A stretch of 64,000 bases of DNA from Mycobacterium heidelbergense. GTDB taxonomy: Bacteria > Actinomycetota > Actinomycetes > Mycobacteriales > Mycobacteriaceae. A program made the position numbers and the translations under genes. The stretch is from assembly GCF_010730745.1 (NCBI RefSeq), contig NZ_AP022615.1:1178001-1242000 (forward strand). Reading direction: 5' to 3'. The notes under the pieces were generated by a model, which was not told where the DNA came from, made no database searches, and saw only the letters and a list, made by a program, of their open reading frames with translations. Every line of letters begins with the position of its first letter. The stretch's first letter is position 1. Below, in pieces: positions 1 to 8,025 of the stretch.

Positions 1-150
1 CTTGGCGAGTATCGCCGTGATGTCGGGCCGGAAGTGCGCGGCGTCGTACAGATCCTCGATGTTGGCGCCGTCCACGCCGAAGATGTGGTCGACGCCAACC
101 GACGCGAGGCGCTCGACGATGTGGTCGACCACCCGCTGCTTCCTCGGCAT
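1..150 (-). CDS. Thiamine-diphosphate-dependent enzyme, N-terminal fragment
   Basis: This is the first 50 codons of a protein that runs off the left edge. It begins MPRKQRVVDHIVERL and contains FGVDGANIEDLYDA, the pattern of the N-terminal pyrimidine-binding domain of ThDP enzymes such as acetolactate synthase and 2-oxoacid decarboxylases. The catalytic Glu and the ThDP-binding C-terminal domain lie outside the window, so the substrate cannot be told. The ATG at 150 has no strong ribosome binding site. The gene lies 48 bp downstream of rslA on the same strand and could be read through from the sigL operon. Confidence 0.7.
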   Translation of the reverse strand, partial: MPRKQRVVDHIVERLASVGVDHIFGVDGANIEDLYDAAHFRPDITAILAK

Positions 151-198
151 GCCTGTAACACGACGCGCGGGTGCCTTCAGTTCACCCGCGCGCCGTGT

Positions 199-915
199 TT
201 ACAGGGAACGCTGCAGCAGGACCTGGCCGCTCTCGGCGGAAACCACTTGCACGGCGGCGATCTGGTCGACCGGCGTCGAGATGCTGCCCGCGGGCGTCGC
301 GGTGTGGCCGGGTTCGGCCACCCACGTCGCCAGCCGGGTTTGGCTGCCGTCGCGCCCCACCACGACCATCGCCAGCGTGTCATGGTGGGCATTCAGCGGG
401 GCCAGGCAGACGCACCTCAGGTTGATCGAAGTCCCCCAGTGCTGGCCGCTGAGCTCCACCGTCGAGGCCAGCAGCGTGGTGCCGACCTGCGCCATGGGCT
501 GCGCGGACGCGGCCACCTGCTGCGCGGGTGCCGAGGTGTACCCGTGCACACCGACCAAGACGCCGATTCCCAGCACCGCGGCCGCGGCGGCCGAGGCGAC
601 CCAGGTCACCAGCCGCGCGCGGCGCCGGCGCCAGCGCACGGCGGCCAACAGCGACGGCAACAACTCCGGCGACACCGGCACGGGTTGCGCGGCGCCGGGC
701 TCGTCGATCGCGGCCACCTCTTTCGCGTCAAGCTGCGAAAGCAGGGCCGGCACGCCGCTCAGATCGGCGACGGCCTCCCGGCACGCTGGGCAGCCGGCCA
801 TGTGCGTCTCGAACTCGCGACGGTCGGAGGCAGACAACGACCCCAACACGTAGGCGGCATCCCACATCGAGTAGGTGTCGCCGGGAGGGCCGATACTCTG
901 TAGCGGCGTCCTCAT
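199..915 (-). CDS. rslA: Anti-sigma factor RslA (SigL regulator)
   Basis: Membrane-anchored zinc-binding anti-sigma factor expected to hold SigL inactive. Residues 35-45 carry the H-x3-C-x2-C signature (H38, C42, C45) of ZAS-type anti-sigma domains. An Arg-rich stretch at about 95-101 precedes one hydrophobic segment (about 102-126), followed by a roughly 110-residue extracytoplasmic domain. The ATG at 915 is preferred to the ATG at 924 because the GGAG motif abuts 924 but sits 9 nt before 915, and the resulting N-terminus (MRTPLQSIGPP) resembles the M. tuberculosis protein. It lies 64 nt downstream of sigL and is presumably cotranscribed with it. Confidence 0.88.
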   Translation of the reverse strand: MRTPLQSIGPPGDTYSMWDAAYVLGSLSASDRREFETHMAGCPACREAVADLSGVPALLSQLDAKEVAAIDEPGAAQPVPVSPELLPSLLAAVRWRRRRARLVTWVASAAAAAVLGIGVLVGVHGYTSAPAQQVAASAQPMAQVGTTLLASTVELSGQHWGTSINLRCVCLAPLNAHHDTLAMVVVGRDGSQTRLATWVAEPGHTATPAGSISTPVDQIAAVQVVSAESGQVLLQRSL

Positions 916-979
916 TTCATCCATCTCCTGTCACCCTTCAAGTATTTGGAGCCGACCGACAGCTGAGTGGGCTGCGCTG

Positions 980-1525
980 TCATCGGGTAACCCCAAGCTC
1001 CTGCAGAGTGAGCCGCAACGCCCGCACGGCATAGTGTAGTCGCGACTTCACTGTTCCTTCGGCTATCTCGAGGTCCGCGGCGATCTGCGCCGTGGACCAA
1101 CCGCGGTAGTAGGACCGGTCGATCACGGCCCGGTGCTCGGCCGACAATTGGACCATCGCCTCGGCGATCAGCAGCCGGTCCAGCGCCGCGTTCACCTCGT
1201 CCGGCGTCGACTGCTCGGGCGCGCCCTCTTCGTCTAGCGAACCGACCACGTTGCGGAACCGCGCGCTGCGCCGGTCGTCGATGATCATGTTGCGGGCCAC
1301 CGTGAACAACCATGCCCGCGCCGACCGCTCCGTGTCGCCGACGACCTCCGGATGCTGCCATGCCCGCAGCAGGGTCTCCTGAACCACGTCCTCGGCCTGG
1401 CTCGCGTCCCCCGTCAACCGGAGCGCGTAGCGCCACAGGACCGCGGCGTGTTCGTCGTAGAGCGCCTTCATCAGAGCGGCTTCGGCTGCCGCGGACGCAC
1501 TCCTGGTACCGCCCATACGAGCCAC
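980..1525 (-). CDS. sigL: ECF RNA polymerase sigma factor SigL
   Basis: ECF sigma factor of about 181 aa. Region 2 contains DEHAAVLWRYALRLTGD and QAEDVVQETLLRAWQ. Region 4 contains LSAEHRAVIDRSYYRGWSTAQIA followed by the helix EGTVKSRLHYAVRAL. The GTG at 1525 is chosen because GGAGGT lies 7 nt upstream and the product then starts MAR like M. tuberculosis SigL; an in-frame TTG at 1543 would include that ribosome binding site. A SigL-like promoter lies just upstream, so autoregulation is likely, and rslA follows on the same strand. Confidence 0.93.
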   Translation of the reverse strand: MARMGGTRSASAAAEAALMKALYDEHAAVLWRYALRLTGDASQAEDVVQETLLRAWQHPEVVGDTERSARAWLFTVARNMIIDDRRSARFRNVVGSLDEEGAPEQSTPDEVNAALDRLLIAEAMVQLSAEHRAVIDRSYYRGWSTAQIAADLEIAEGTVKSRLHYAVRALRLTLQELGVTR

Positions 1526-1545
1526 TGGACCACCTCCCGCCAATT

Positions 1546-1573
1546 GACACGAGTCGAGTAGGTGTTTAGTTCA
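1546..1573 (-). promoter_or_regulatory. Candidate SigL-dependent autopromoter of sigL
   Basis: Reading the minus strand, TGAACT (1573-1568) is followed after exactly 16 nt by CGTGTC (1551-1546). This matches the reported mycobacterial SigL consensus (TGAAC at -35, CGTgtc at -10). Transcription would begin near 1539, placing GGAGGT at the very 5' end of a short leader before the GTG at 1525. Confidence 0.7.
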
Positions 1574-1579
1574 CGCCCC

Positions 1580-2380
1580 TCAGCCCAGGGTGAGGATGCG
1601 CGGCCCGGCGTCGGTCACCGCGACGGTGTGCTCCCAGTGGGCCGCGCGCGACCCATCGACCGTCGTGACGGTCCATTCGTCGTCGAGCACCACGGTTTTG
1701 CCGGCGCCCAGGGTCAGCATCGGTTCGATGGCCAGCACCGAGCCCGGGGCCAGCAGCGGCCCCCGCCCGGGAGGGCCCTCGTTGGGCAGGAACGGGTCCA
1801 TGTGCATGTGCCGCCCGATGCCGTGGCCCCCGTAGCCCTCCACGATCCCGAACGCGCGGCCGTAGCGGGTCTCGGCCGCGCGCGTGCCCGTCTCGATGGC
1901 GTGCGCCACGTCCGTCAACCGATTACCGGCGACCATCGCCGCGATCCCGGCTTCCAGCGACTCCCTGGTGGCCTGGCAGAGCGCGTCGTCGGCCGAATCG
2001 AGGGTGCCCACCCCGAAGGTGATCGCGGCGTCGCCGTGCCAGCCGTCCAGCACCGCGCCGCAATCGATGGACACCAGGTCACCGGGCGCCAGGATCTCCG
2101 CGGCCGACGGGATGCCGTGCACGACCCGGTCGTTCACCGATGCGCAGATCGACGCCGGGTAGCCGTGATAGCCCAGGAAAGACGGTGTGGCACCGGCTTC
2201 GCGGATCACCGACTCGGCGATCTGGTCGAGACTCAGGGTTGACGTCTCCGCGACCGCGGCCGCGTGGACCGCCCGCAGGGCGGCGGCGACGACGGCACCC
2301 GCGGCGGCCATCGCGTCGACTTCACCGGGGCTGCGCTGCGGCACGACCCTGCGACTACGCAGCCGCGCCAGCGCGCTCAC
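1580..2380 (-). CDS. map: Methionine aminopeptidase, type I
   Basis: Removes the initiator Met from nascent proteins in the cytosol. The 266-aa pita-bread fold shows all five metal ligands: D106 (SIDCGAV), D117 (HGDAA), H186 (GGHGIGRHMH), E219 (AIEPML) and E250 (HWEHTVAV). The substrate-binding His is H89 in VVHGIPS. The GTG start at 2380 lies only 2 nt after the adk stop, so the gene is the third member of a secY-adk-map operon. It matches the M. tuberculosis mapA (Rv0734) position. Confidence 0.95.
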   Translation of the reverse strand: MSALARLRSRRVVPQRSPGEVDAMAAAGAVVAAALRAVHAAAVAETSTLSLDQIAESVIREAGATPSFLGYHGYPASICASVNDRVVHGIPSAAEILAPGDLVSIDCGAVLDGWHGDAAITFGVGTLDSADDALCQATRESLEAGIAAMVAGNRLTDVAHAIETGTRAAETRYGRAFGIVEGYGGHGIGRHMHMDPFLPNEGPPGRGPLLAPGSVLAIEPMLTLGAGKTVVLDDEWTVTTVDGSRAAHWEHTVAVTDAGPRILTLG

Positions 2381-2382
2381 CG

Positions 2383-2997
2383 TTACTTGCCCAGTTCTGA
2401 TGGGCGGCGACCCGCTGCGCCCGGCTCCGCCGCGCTTGCGATCGCCCCCAACGCGCGCAGCGCCCGGGCGAACACCTCGTCCACCGTGCCGACGGCGTCG
2501 ACGGTCTTCAACTCGCCTTTCAGCTGGGCACCGTAGTACTCCAGCAGCGGCGCGGTCTCGTCGCGATAGACCTTCATCCGGTTGAGGATGACGTCGTCGG
2601 TGTCGTCGGCGCGGCCGCGCGCCTTGAGCCGTTGCAGCAACTCGTCCCGCGAGACGCGGAACTCCACCACCGCGTCGATGTCGGTGCCCCGGCGTTCGAG
2701 CATTTCGTGCAGCGCCTTGGCCTGCTCCAGCGAGCGCGGGTAGCCATCCAGGATGAAACCGTTGGCCGCGTCGGGATCGTTCAGGCGGTCGTCGACGAGC
2801 TGGTTGGTCAGGTCGGAGGGCACCAGGTCGCCGGCGTCCAGGTACCGCTTGGCCTCCAGCCCGAGCTTGGTGCCGTTTTCGATGTTGCTCCGGAACAGCT
2901 CACCAGTGGAGATTTGCGGGATACCGAGCTTCTCGGCGAGCTTTTGGGCCTGCGTCCCCTTGCCCGCCCCCGGTGGCCCCAGCAAAACGACTCTCAC
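2383..2997 (-). CDS. adk: Adenylate kinase
   Basis: Interconverts ATP + AMP and 2 ADP. The P-loop GPPGAGKGTQ spans residues 7-16, the NMP-binding region contains FILDGYPRS (82-90), and the LID is the short zinc-free type. The GTG start at 2997 overlaps the secY stop in a GTGA junction. The protein is 204 aa, about 20 residues longer than the M. tuberculosis enzyme because of a C-terminal tail after FARALRALGA. Upstream in-frame codons lie inside secY and are not used. Confidence 0.96.
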   Translation of the reverse strand: MRVVLLGPPGAGKGTQAQKLAEKLGIPQISTGELFRSNIENGTKLGLEAKRYLDAGDLVPSDLTNQLVDDRLNDPDAANGFILDGYPRSLEQAKALHEMLERRGTDIDAVVEFRVSRDELLQRLKARGRADDTDDVILNRMKVYRDETAPLLEYYGAQLKGELKTVDAVGTVDEVFARALRALGAIASAAEPGAAGRRPSELGK

Positions 2998-4319
2998 TTG
3001 AGGAACCCTTCGTAGTTGCGCTGCATGAGCTGGCTCTCGATTTGTTTGACCGTATCCAAACCGACGCCAATCATGATCAAAACCGCAGTGCCACCGAACG
3101 GCAAATTCTGGACCGCCCCGCCGTTGCCGATCTGCAGGAACAGATTGGGCAGGACGGAGATGGCGCCCAGGTAGATCGAGCCCGGCAGCGTGATCCTGCT
3201 CAGCACATAACGCAGGTAGTCGGCGGTCGGCTTGCCCGGCCGGATGCCGGGAATGAACCCGCCGAACTTCTTCATCTCGTCGGCACGTTCGTCGGGATTG
3301 AACGTGATCGACACGTAGAAGTACGTGAAGAAGATGATGAGCCCGAAGTAGATGCTGATGTAGACGGGATCGCTCGGGTCGGACAGGTATTTGCCGACGA
3401 ACTTGTCCCACCAGCCGTTGCCCAGGCCACCGCTGCCGCTGCGGACCAGCTGGGTGATCAGGTGCGGAATGTAGATCAGCGACGACGCGAAGATGACCGG
3501 GATGACGCCGGCCTGGTTGACCTTGAGCGGCAGGTACGTCGAGGTTCCGCCGTACATGCGCCGGCCCACCATGCGCTTGGCGTATTGCACGGGGATCCGG
3601 CGCTGGCCCTGCTCGACGAACACCACGCCGACGATGATGATCAGCGCGGCGGCGCAGACGGCGGCGAAGATGACCCCGCCGCGGCTGTCCAGGATCTGTT
3701 TGCCCTCGGCCGGAATGCGGGCCGCGATGCCGACGAAGATCAGCAGCGACATGCCGTTGCCGATGCCGCGTTCGGTGATCAGCTCACCCATCCACATCAC
3801 CAGCGCCGCGCCGCTGGTCATCACCAGCACGATGACGACCAGGGTGAAGATGCTCTGGTCGGCGATGATGTCCAGCGAGCAGCCCTGCAGCAGCCCGCCG
3901 TTGGCCGCCAGCGCCACGATGCTGGTGGCCTGCAGCACGGCCAGCGCGATCGCCAGGTAGCGCGTGTACTGCGTCATCTTCGCCTGGCCGGACTGGCCCT
4001 CTTTGCGCAACTCCTCGAACCGTGGGATGACCACGGTCAACAGCTGCACGATGATGCTGGCGGTGATGTAGGGCATGACGCCCACCGCGAACACCGTGAG
4101 CTTGAGCAGCGCGCCACCGGAGAACAGGTTGATCAGCGAGTAGATCTGACCGGCCTCGCCGCCGCTGGCCTCCTTGATGCACTGCTGCACGTTGGGGTAG
4201 TTCACGCCGGGCGAAGGCAGCGCCGCCCCGACCCGATACAGGATGATGATGCCCAGCGTGAAGAGGATTTTCCGTCTCAGGTCGACTGTCCGCAGCGATG
4301 AGATGAAAGCCGAAAGCAC
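2994..4319 (-). CDS. secY: Preprotein translocase channel subunit SecY
   Basis: Forms the membrane channel of the Sec translocon with SecE and SecG. The 441-aa protein starts MLSAFISSLRTVDLRRKILFT and has about ten hydrophobic segments. The typical SecY motifs GGALLKLTVFAVGVMPYITAS and ELITERGIGNGMSLLIF are present, and the family C-terminal region ends in IESQLMQRNYEGFLK. The GTG at 4319 is the only sensible start. The gene heads the secY-adk-map operon and is transcribed away from the methyltransferase at 4531. Confidence 0.97.
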   Translation of the reverse strand: MLSAFISSLRTVDLRRKILFTLGIIILYRVGAALPSPGVNYPNVQQCIKEASGGEAGQIYSLINLFSGGALLKLTVFAVGVMPYITASIIVQLLTVVIPRFEELRKEGQSGQAKMTQYTRYLAIALAVLQATSIVALAANGGLLQGCSLDIIADQSIFTLVVIVLVMTSGAALVMWMGELITERGIGNGMSLLIFVGIAARIPAEGKQILDSRGGVIFAAVCAAALIIIVGVVFVEQGQRRIPVQYAKRMVGRRMYGGTSTYLPLKVNQAGVIPVIFASSLIYIPHLITQLVRSGSGGLGNGWWDKFVGKYLSDPSDPVYISIYFGLIIFFTYFYVSITFNPDERADEMKKFGGFIPGIRPGKPTADYLRYVLSRITLPGSIYLGAISVLPNLFLQIGNGGAVQNLPFGGTAVLIMIGVGLDTVKQIESQLMQRNYEGFLK

Positions 4320-4530
4320 TCTTCCTCCTGCGCAGCCGGGGGTCGTCGTCCTGCATCACGCGCCCAACTCCCGCAGGCCAGGACGTACGGCGTCGCGCGT
4401 CAAACGTGTACGAGACTAACAGCTGGTCTGGGCGGGCCGGTTCAAGACCCATGTAAGACACAGGACGACGACAGCCGCGAGGCGTAGAGTGCTGGTGGCT
4501 CGTTGCATTTGCTAAGTAAATGGGGGCACC

Positions 4531-5448
4531 ATGACACGCACCGATCAAGACACCTGGGACTTAGCCTCGAGCGTGGGCGCCACGGCCACCATGGTTGCCG
4601 CGGCCCGCGCGCTGGCCAGCGCCGAAAGCAACGCGATCATCAATGACCCGTTCGCGGCGCCCTTGGTGCGGGCGGTCGGCCTCGACTTCTTCATCCGCCT
4701 GGTCGACGGTGACGTGGTCCCCGAGGCGGACGACGGCGCCGAACGGGACTTGCAGCTCGAGACCGATTCGATCGCGGTCCGCACCCGTTTCTTCGACGAC
4801 TTTTTCCTCAACGCCGCGCGCGACGGTGTGCGGCAATCGGTGATTCTGGCCGCCGGCCTCGACGCGCGCGCCTACCGGCTGGCGTGGCCGACCGGGAGCG
4901 TGGTGTACGAAGTCGACCAGCCCAAGGTCGTCGAGTTCAAGAGCGCCGCCATGGCGAACCTGGGCGCCACCCCGGCCACCGACCGGCGAGCCGTCGCCAT
5001 CGACCTGCGGGAAGACTGGCCGGACGCCTTGCGCGGCAACGGATTTGACGTGACGCAGCCGACTTCGTGGAGCGCCGAAGGCCTGTTGATGTACCTTCCG
5101 CCCGACGCGCAGGACCGGCTCTTCGACAACATCACCGAGCTCAGCGCGCCCGGAAGCAAGCTGGCCACCGAATACCACGGCGACTCCGGCCCGACGATGA
5201 CGGAAAGGGCCGAGCAGTTCAACCGGCGGTGGGCCGGTTTGGGGTGCGACATCGACCTGTCCGGACTGTTCTTCGACGGCGAGCGCAGCAACGTTGTCGA
5301 CTACCTGGCCGAGCGCGGTTGGCAGGTGACCACCCGGCCGCGGCGGGAATTCTTCGCCGATTACGGCCGCGTCTTTCCCGACGACGAGACGTCCCAGCTC
5401 CGCAACATCATCGCCGTCACCGCGACGCTGGGCTCAGCGCATTCGTGA
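4531..5448 (+). CDS. LCM-type SAM-dependent methyltransferase (Rv0731c-like)
   Basis: A 305-aa member of the large mycobacterial family of putative leucine-carboxyl-methyltransferase-like enzymes. It starts with the family signature DTWDLASSVGATATMVAAARA. The SAM-binding region is ILAAGLDARAYRLAWP, followed by VVYEVDQPKVVEFK and the WSAEGLLMYLPPDAQDRL block. Substrates of this family are unknown. A GGGGG ribosome binding site precedes the ATG. It is divergent from secY, and a C-terminal remnant of a second paralogue lies at 8830-9009, so this was once an array of such genes. Confidence 0.88.
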   Translation: MTRTDQDTWDLASSVGATATMVAAARALASAESNAIINDPFAAPLVRAVGLDFFIRLVDGDVVPEADDGAERDLQLETDSIAVRTRFFDDFFLNAARDGVRQSVILAAGLDARAYRLAWPTGSVVYEVDQPKVVEFKSAAMANLGATPATDRRAVAIDLREDWPDALRGNGFDVTQPTSWSAEGLLMYLPPDAQDRLFDNITELSAPGSKLATEYHGDSGPTMTERAEQFNRRWAGLGCDIDLSGLFFDGERSNVVDYLAERGWQVTTRPRREFFADYGRVFPDDETSQLRNIIAVTATLGSAHS

Positions 5449-5542
5449 TCAGGCGGCACGCCTCTTCGACCAGAACTAACACCAAACCACAGGAAGTCGG
5501 CTATCGCCCTGCAGCGCCACCCACCACCAACGACCCGTCGCT

Positions 5543-5879
5543 GTGATGGCGAAGAGCGGGGGCAACCCGCAAGTGGCTAAGGTGATCCGAGGTGTGATCA
5601 TCACCCGCGGCAAGGTCGGCCGCGTAGCCGTCTTCACTTCCCTGCGTGAAGACGGCAGCCGCGAGGGGTGCCCGAGTGGTATGGGATCAGCGAATCGAGT
5701 GCACAGCGTGGCCTCCAGGAATTGCGCGAGGTCGGTCTGCTGAATCGCTCCATCAGCTACAAACCCACTCCGTTGGAGAAAATCCCGATGCCGAGGTCCA
5801 CCATTACACGCTGGTACCGCCGTTCGGGCGCACCGAGAAGCGCCGGCTCAGCGTCGTCCCGAAGAGCGTCAGCGCGTGA
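5543..5879 (+). pseudogene. Decayed winged-helix hypothetical gene
   Basis: Fragments in three frames read as pieces of one actinobacterial mobile-element protein. One frame gives AKVIRGVIITRGKVGRVAVFTSLREDG. A second gives PEWYGISESSAQRGLQELREVGLL followed by SYKPTPL, a winged-helix-like segment. A third gives EVHHYTLVPPFGRTEKRRL and ends in a stop at 5879. The middle of the family domain seems deleted and at least two frameshifts are needed. I recognise the family only from its WYGIS-xxxAxRGL pattern; its function is unknown. It marks the left part of the accessory insert. Confidence 0.5.
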
Positions 5880-5901
5880 TCGCCAGAGCATCACTTGCCG
5901 C

Positions 5902-6082
5902 TCCAGCAGCACAGTCGGACATCTGGGGAAGCAACGGATGACAGCCGTCACATCAACAATCCGCCCAACTCGGTGTAGAGTTGTCGGGGTAAGCCCTGAG
6001 GCATTCCCGGCGCCAGCAATGGTGTGTCTGGCCCCTCAGGGCAAAACGCTTTTTAGGGCCTAACGATGGAAGCCCACGACCT
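5902..6082. repeat. 181-bp direct repeat, left copy (IS target duplication)
   Basis: Matches 7845-8025 at a constant offset of 1943 bp with three mismatches (5906, 5978 and 5986). The two copies abut the ends of the IS at 6083-7844. This copy carries the leader and the first codons (ATG at 6066) of the AbiF-like gene, cut off by the IS within codon 6; the chimeric reading stops after 17 codons. Long, variable duplications are a known property of the IS1634/IS1549 group. Confidence 0.9.
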
Positions 6083-7844
6083 CCTGAGTTTGGACACCCT
6101 CGGCGATTCTGACGTGGCGTAGTTCTCTGACCTGCTGTTTCTGTCGCGCGGGTGGGTGTTTTGGGGTACTAACCGGGTAGGTTCGTGCGGTGGCGTACGT
6201 GCGGAAGGTGCGCACTGCCTCGGGTGCGGTGGCGGTGCAGGTAGCGCGCAAGGACCAGGGCAAGGTGGTGATCCTGGCGCATCTGGGCTCGGCGCATACC
6301 GATGCTGAGCTGGGCATTCTGCTCGATGTGGCCCACCAGGTGGTGCTTGACGGTCAGGCCGCTCTTGACTTTGAGGTCGGTGCTCGCGCTCAGTCGATGG
6401 CTCGGGTGGCCGACTTCCGGGAGCGCGCGTTGCTCGTTGCGCCGGTCCGGCCCAGCAACCCAGCAGCGGTGGTGGCACCGGGGCGCACGCTGGGCACCAG
6501 TTCACGACTGCTCTATGACGTGCTGGCCCACGTGTATGACTGGCTCGGTTTCGGCGAGGTCGGCGATGAAGTGTTGCGGGACCTGGTGATCGCCCGGATC
6601 GTGGAGCCGACCAGCAAGATCGACGCGCTGCGAGTGCTGGCCGACCTCGGAGCAACACTGGTGTCGTACAAGACGATCGACCGCCACGTCCGCAGCCTCC
6701 ATGCCGGCCCGGCCCGGATGTGCTCGCCGCGAAATGCTTTGCGCATTCCCGTGATTGCGGCGGTCTGTCACTGCTGCTCTATGACGTCACGACCTTGCAT
6801 TGGGAAGCCGAGAAAGAAGACACGCTGCGCCGGGTTGGCTATAGCAAGGACCGCAAGGTCGACCCTCAGATCGTCGTCGGACTGCTGGTGGACCGCACCG
6901 GGATGCCTTTGGAGATCGGCTGTTTCGAGGGCAACACCGCCGAGACGACCACCATCGTGCCGATCATCCGCGGATTCGTCGAACGCCACCAACTGCAAGG
7001 GACGCCGATGGTGGTGGCCGCTGATGCCGGGATGCTCTCAGCGGCCAACCTCAAAGCCCTCGATGAGTTGGAGTTGTCGTTCATCGTCGGCTCCCGAATG
7101 ACCAAGGCGCCTGGGGATCTGGAGTCCCATTTCCATTGGAACGGCGATGTTTTCACCGACGGGCAGATCATCGACACCGTCACACCCCGGCACGGAAACA
7201 GCACCGTCAACGACTGCAACAAACGTGCTGAGCCGGTCTGGGACCCCGAAGCCCACCCGGGCGCCTGGCGGGCGGTCTGGGCGTACTCGGCCAAACGGGC
7301 CCGCCGCGACCAGAAAACCCTGGCCGCCCAAGAAACCCGCGCGAGCCATCGTCGACGGCTCCAAGCAGGCCAAGACCGCCCGGTTCGTGAAGGTCCGCGG
7401 CGATGACCGGGCCATCGACGAGGCCAGCTTGGCCCGTGCCCAATCGCTGGTGGGCTTGAAGGGGTATGTGACCAATGTGCCGGTCACCGTGATGACGGCC
7501 AGCGAAATCATCGCGAAATACCACGACCTGTGGCACGTGGAGAAGTCGTTTCGGATGTCCAAGAGCGACCTGCAGGCGCGGCCGATGTTCAACCGGGTGC
7601 GTGACGCGATCGAAGCGCACCTGACCGTCGTGTTCGCCGCCCTGGCCGTCTCTCACGTCATCCAGTCGCGCACCGGCATATCCATCGCCAAAGCCGTCAA
7701 GGCGCTGCGACCGCTGCGCAGCGCCACCATCAACATCAACGGCGCCACCCAGACTTTCCCACCGGACATCCCCGACCCCGAGCGCAGGATCCTCACCGAC
7801 CTCGGCTTCAAACCCGGGTACTAAGCCAAATGTCCAAACTCAGG
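6083..7844 (+). mobile_element. IS1634-family (IS1549-like) insertion sequence
   Basis: A 1762-bp element with perfect 14-bp terminal inverted repeats: CCTGAGTTTGGACA at 6083-6096 and its complement at 7831-7844. It encodes one broken DDE transposase (6190-7824). It is bounded by direct repeats of 181 bp rather than the usual few bases, the behaviour described for IS1549 of M. smegmatis and IS1634 of Mycoplasma. It interrupts an AbiF-like gene at codon 6. I cannot assign an exact IS name. Confidence 0.88.
6190..7824 (+). pseudogene. IS1634-family transposase, two frameshifts
   Basis: DDE transposase split over two frames. It starts at GTG 6190 (MAYVRKVRTASGAVAVQVARK), shifts near 6715, continues in another frame as CFAHSRDCGGLSLLLYDVTTLHWEAEKEDTL, and returns to the first frame near 7340 before ending DLGFKPGY. 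The catalytic Asp of VVAADAGM and the Y-(x)-E-(x)-K block YHDLWHVEKSFRMSKSDLQ are intact. The shifts lie at ordinary sequence without a slippery heptamer, so I read it as inactivated rather than programmed frameshifting. Confidence 0.85.
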
Positions 7845-8025
7845 TCCAACAGCACAGTCGGACATCTGGGGAAGCAACGGATGACAGCCGTCACATCAAC
7901 AATCCGCCCAACTCGGTGTACAGTTGTCCGGGTAAGCCCTGAGGCATTCCCGGCGCCAGCAATGGTGTGTCTGGCCCCTCAGGGCAAAACGCTTTTTAGG
8001 GCCTAACGATGGAAGCCCACGACCT
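7845..8025. repeat. 181-bp direct repeat, right copy (IS target duplication)
   Basis: Right copy of the duplication flanking the IS. Sequence identity continues by chance for 2 nt beyond 8025. It restores the leader and start codon (8009) of the AbiF-like gene next to the rest of the gene. It differs from the left copy at 7849, 7921 and 7929. Whatever promoter lay upstream of 5902 is now separated from this copy by the IS. Confidence 0.9.
7857..7997 (+). ncRNA. Candidate structured RNA upstream of AbiF-like gene
   Basis: Several helices can be drawn by eye. CGGA 7859-7862 pairs with TCCG 7927-7930. ACGG 7877-7880 pairs with CCGT 7888-7891. CAACT 7909-7913 pairs with AGTTG 7922-7926. A final hairpin pairs GCCCTGAGG 7936-7944 with CCTCAGGGC 7977-7985, has an inner GCCAG/CTGGC stem, and is followed by TTTTT at 7993-7997 as in an intrinsic terminator. 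AbiF-type HEPN genes have recently been linked to a ncRNA encoded just upstream, which this layout would fit. No covariance evidence is available here. Confidence 0.4.

Noticed and set aside
2..903. Long plus-strand reading frames over rslA
   Set aside because: They are antisense shadows of the minus-strand rslA, caused by high GC content, with no domain similarity.
2383..3411. Adk with a 138-residue N-terminal extension
   Set aside because: The extension is the out-of-frame reading of secY; Adk begins at the GTG in the GTGA overlap at 2997.
5899..6090. Short target-site duplication of a few bases beside the IS
   Set aside because: The immediate flanks do not share a short repeat; the only duplication is the 181-bp one.
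6715..7340. Programmed frameshifting in the IS transposase
   Set aside because: The frame changes lie in ordinary sequence, no slippery heptamer with a stimulatory structure was seen, and two shifts are needed.
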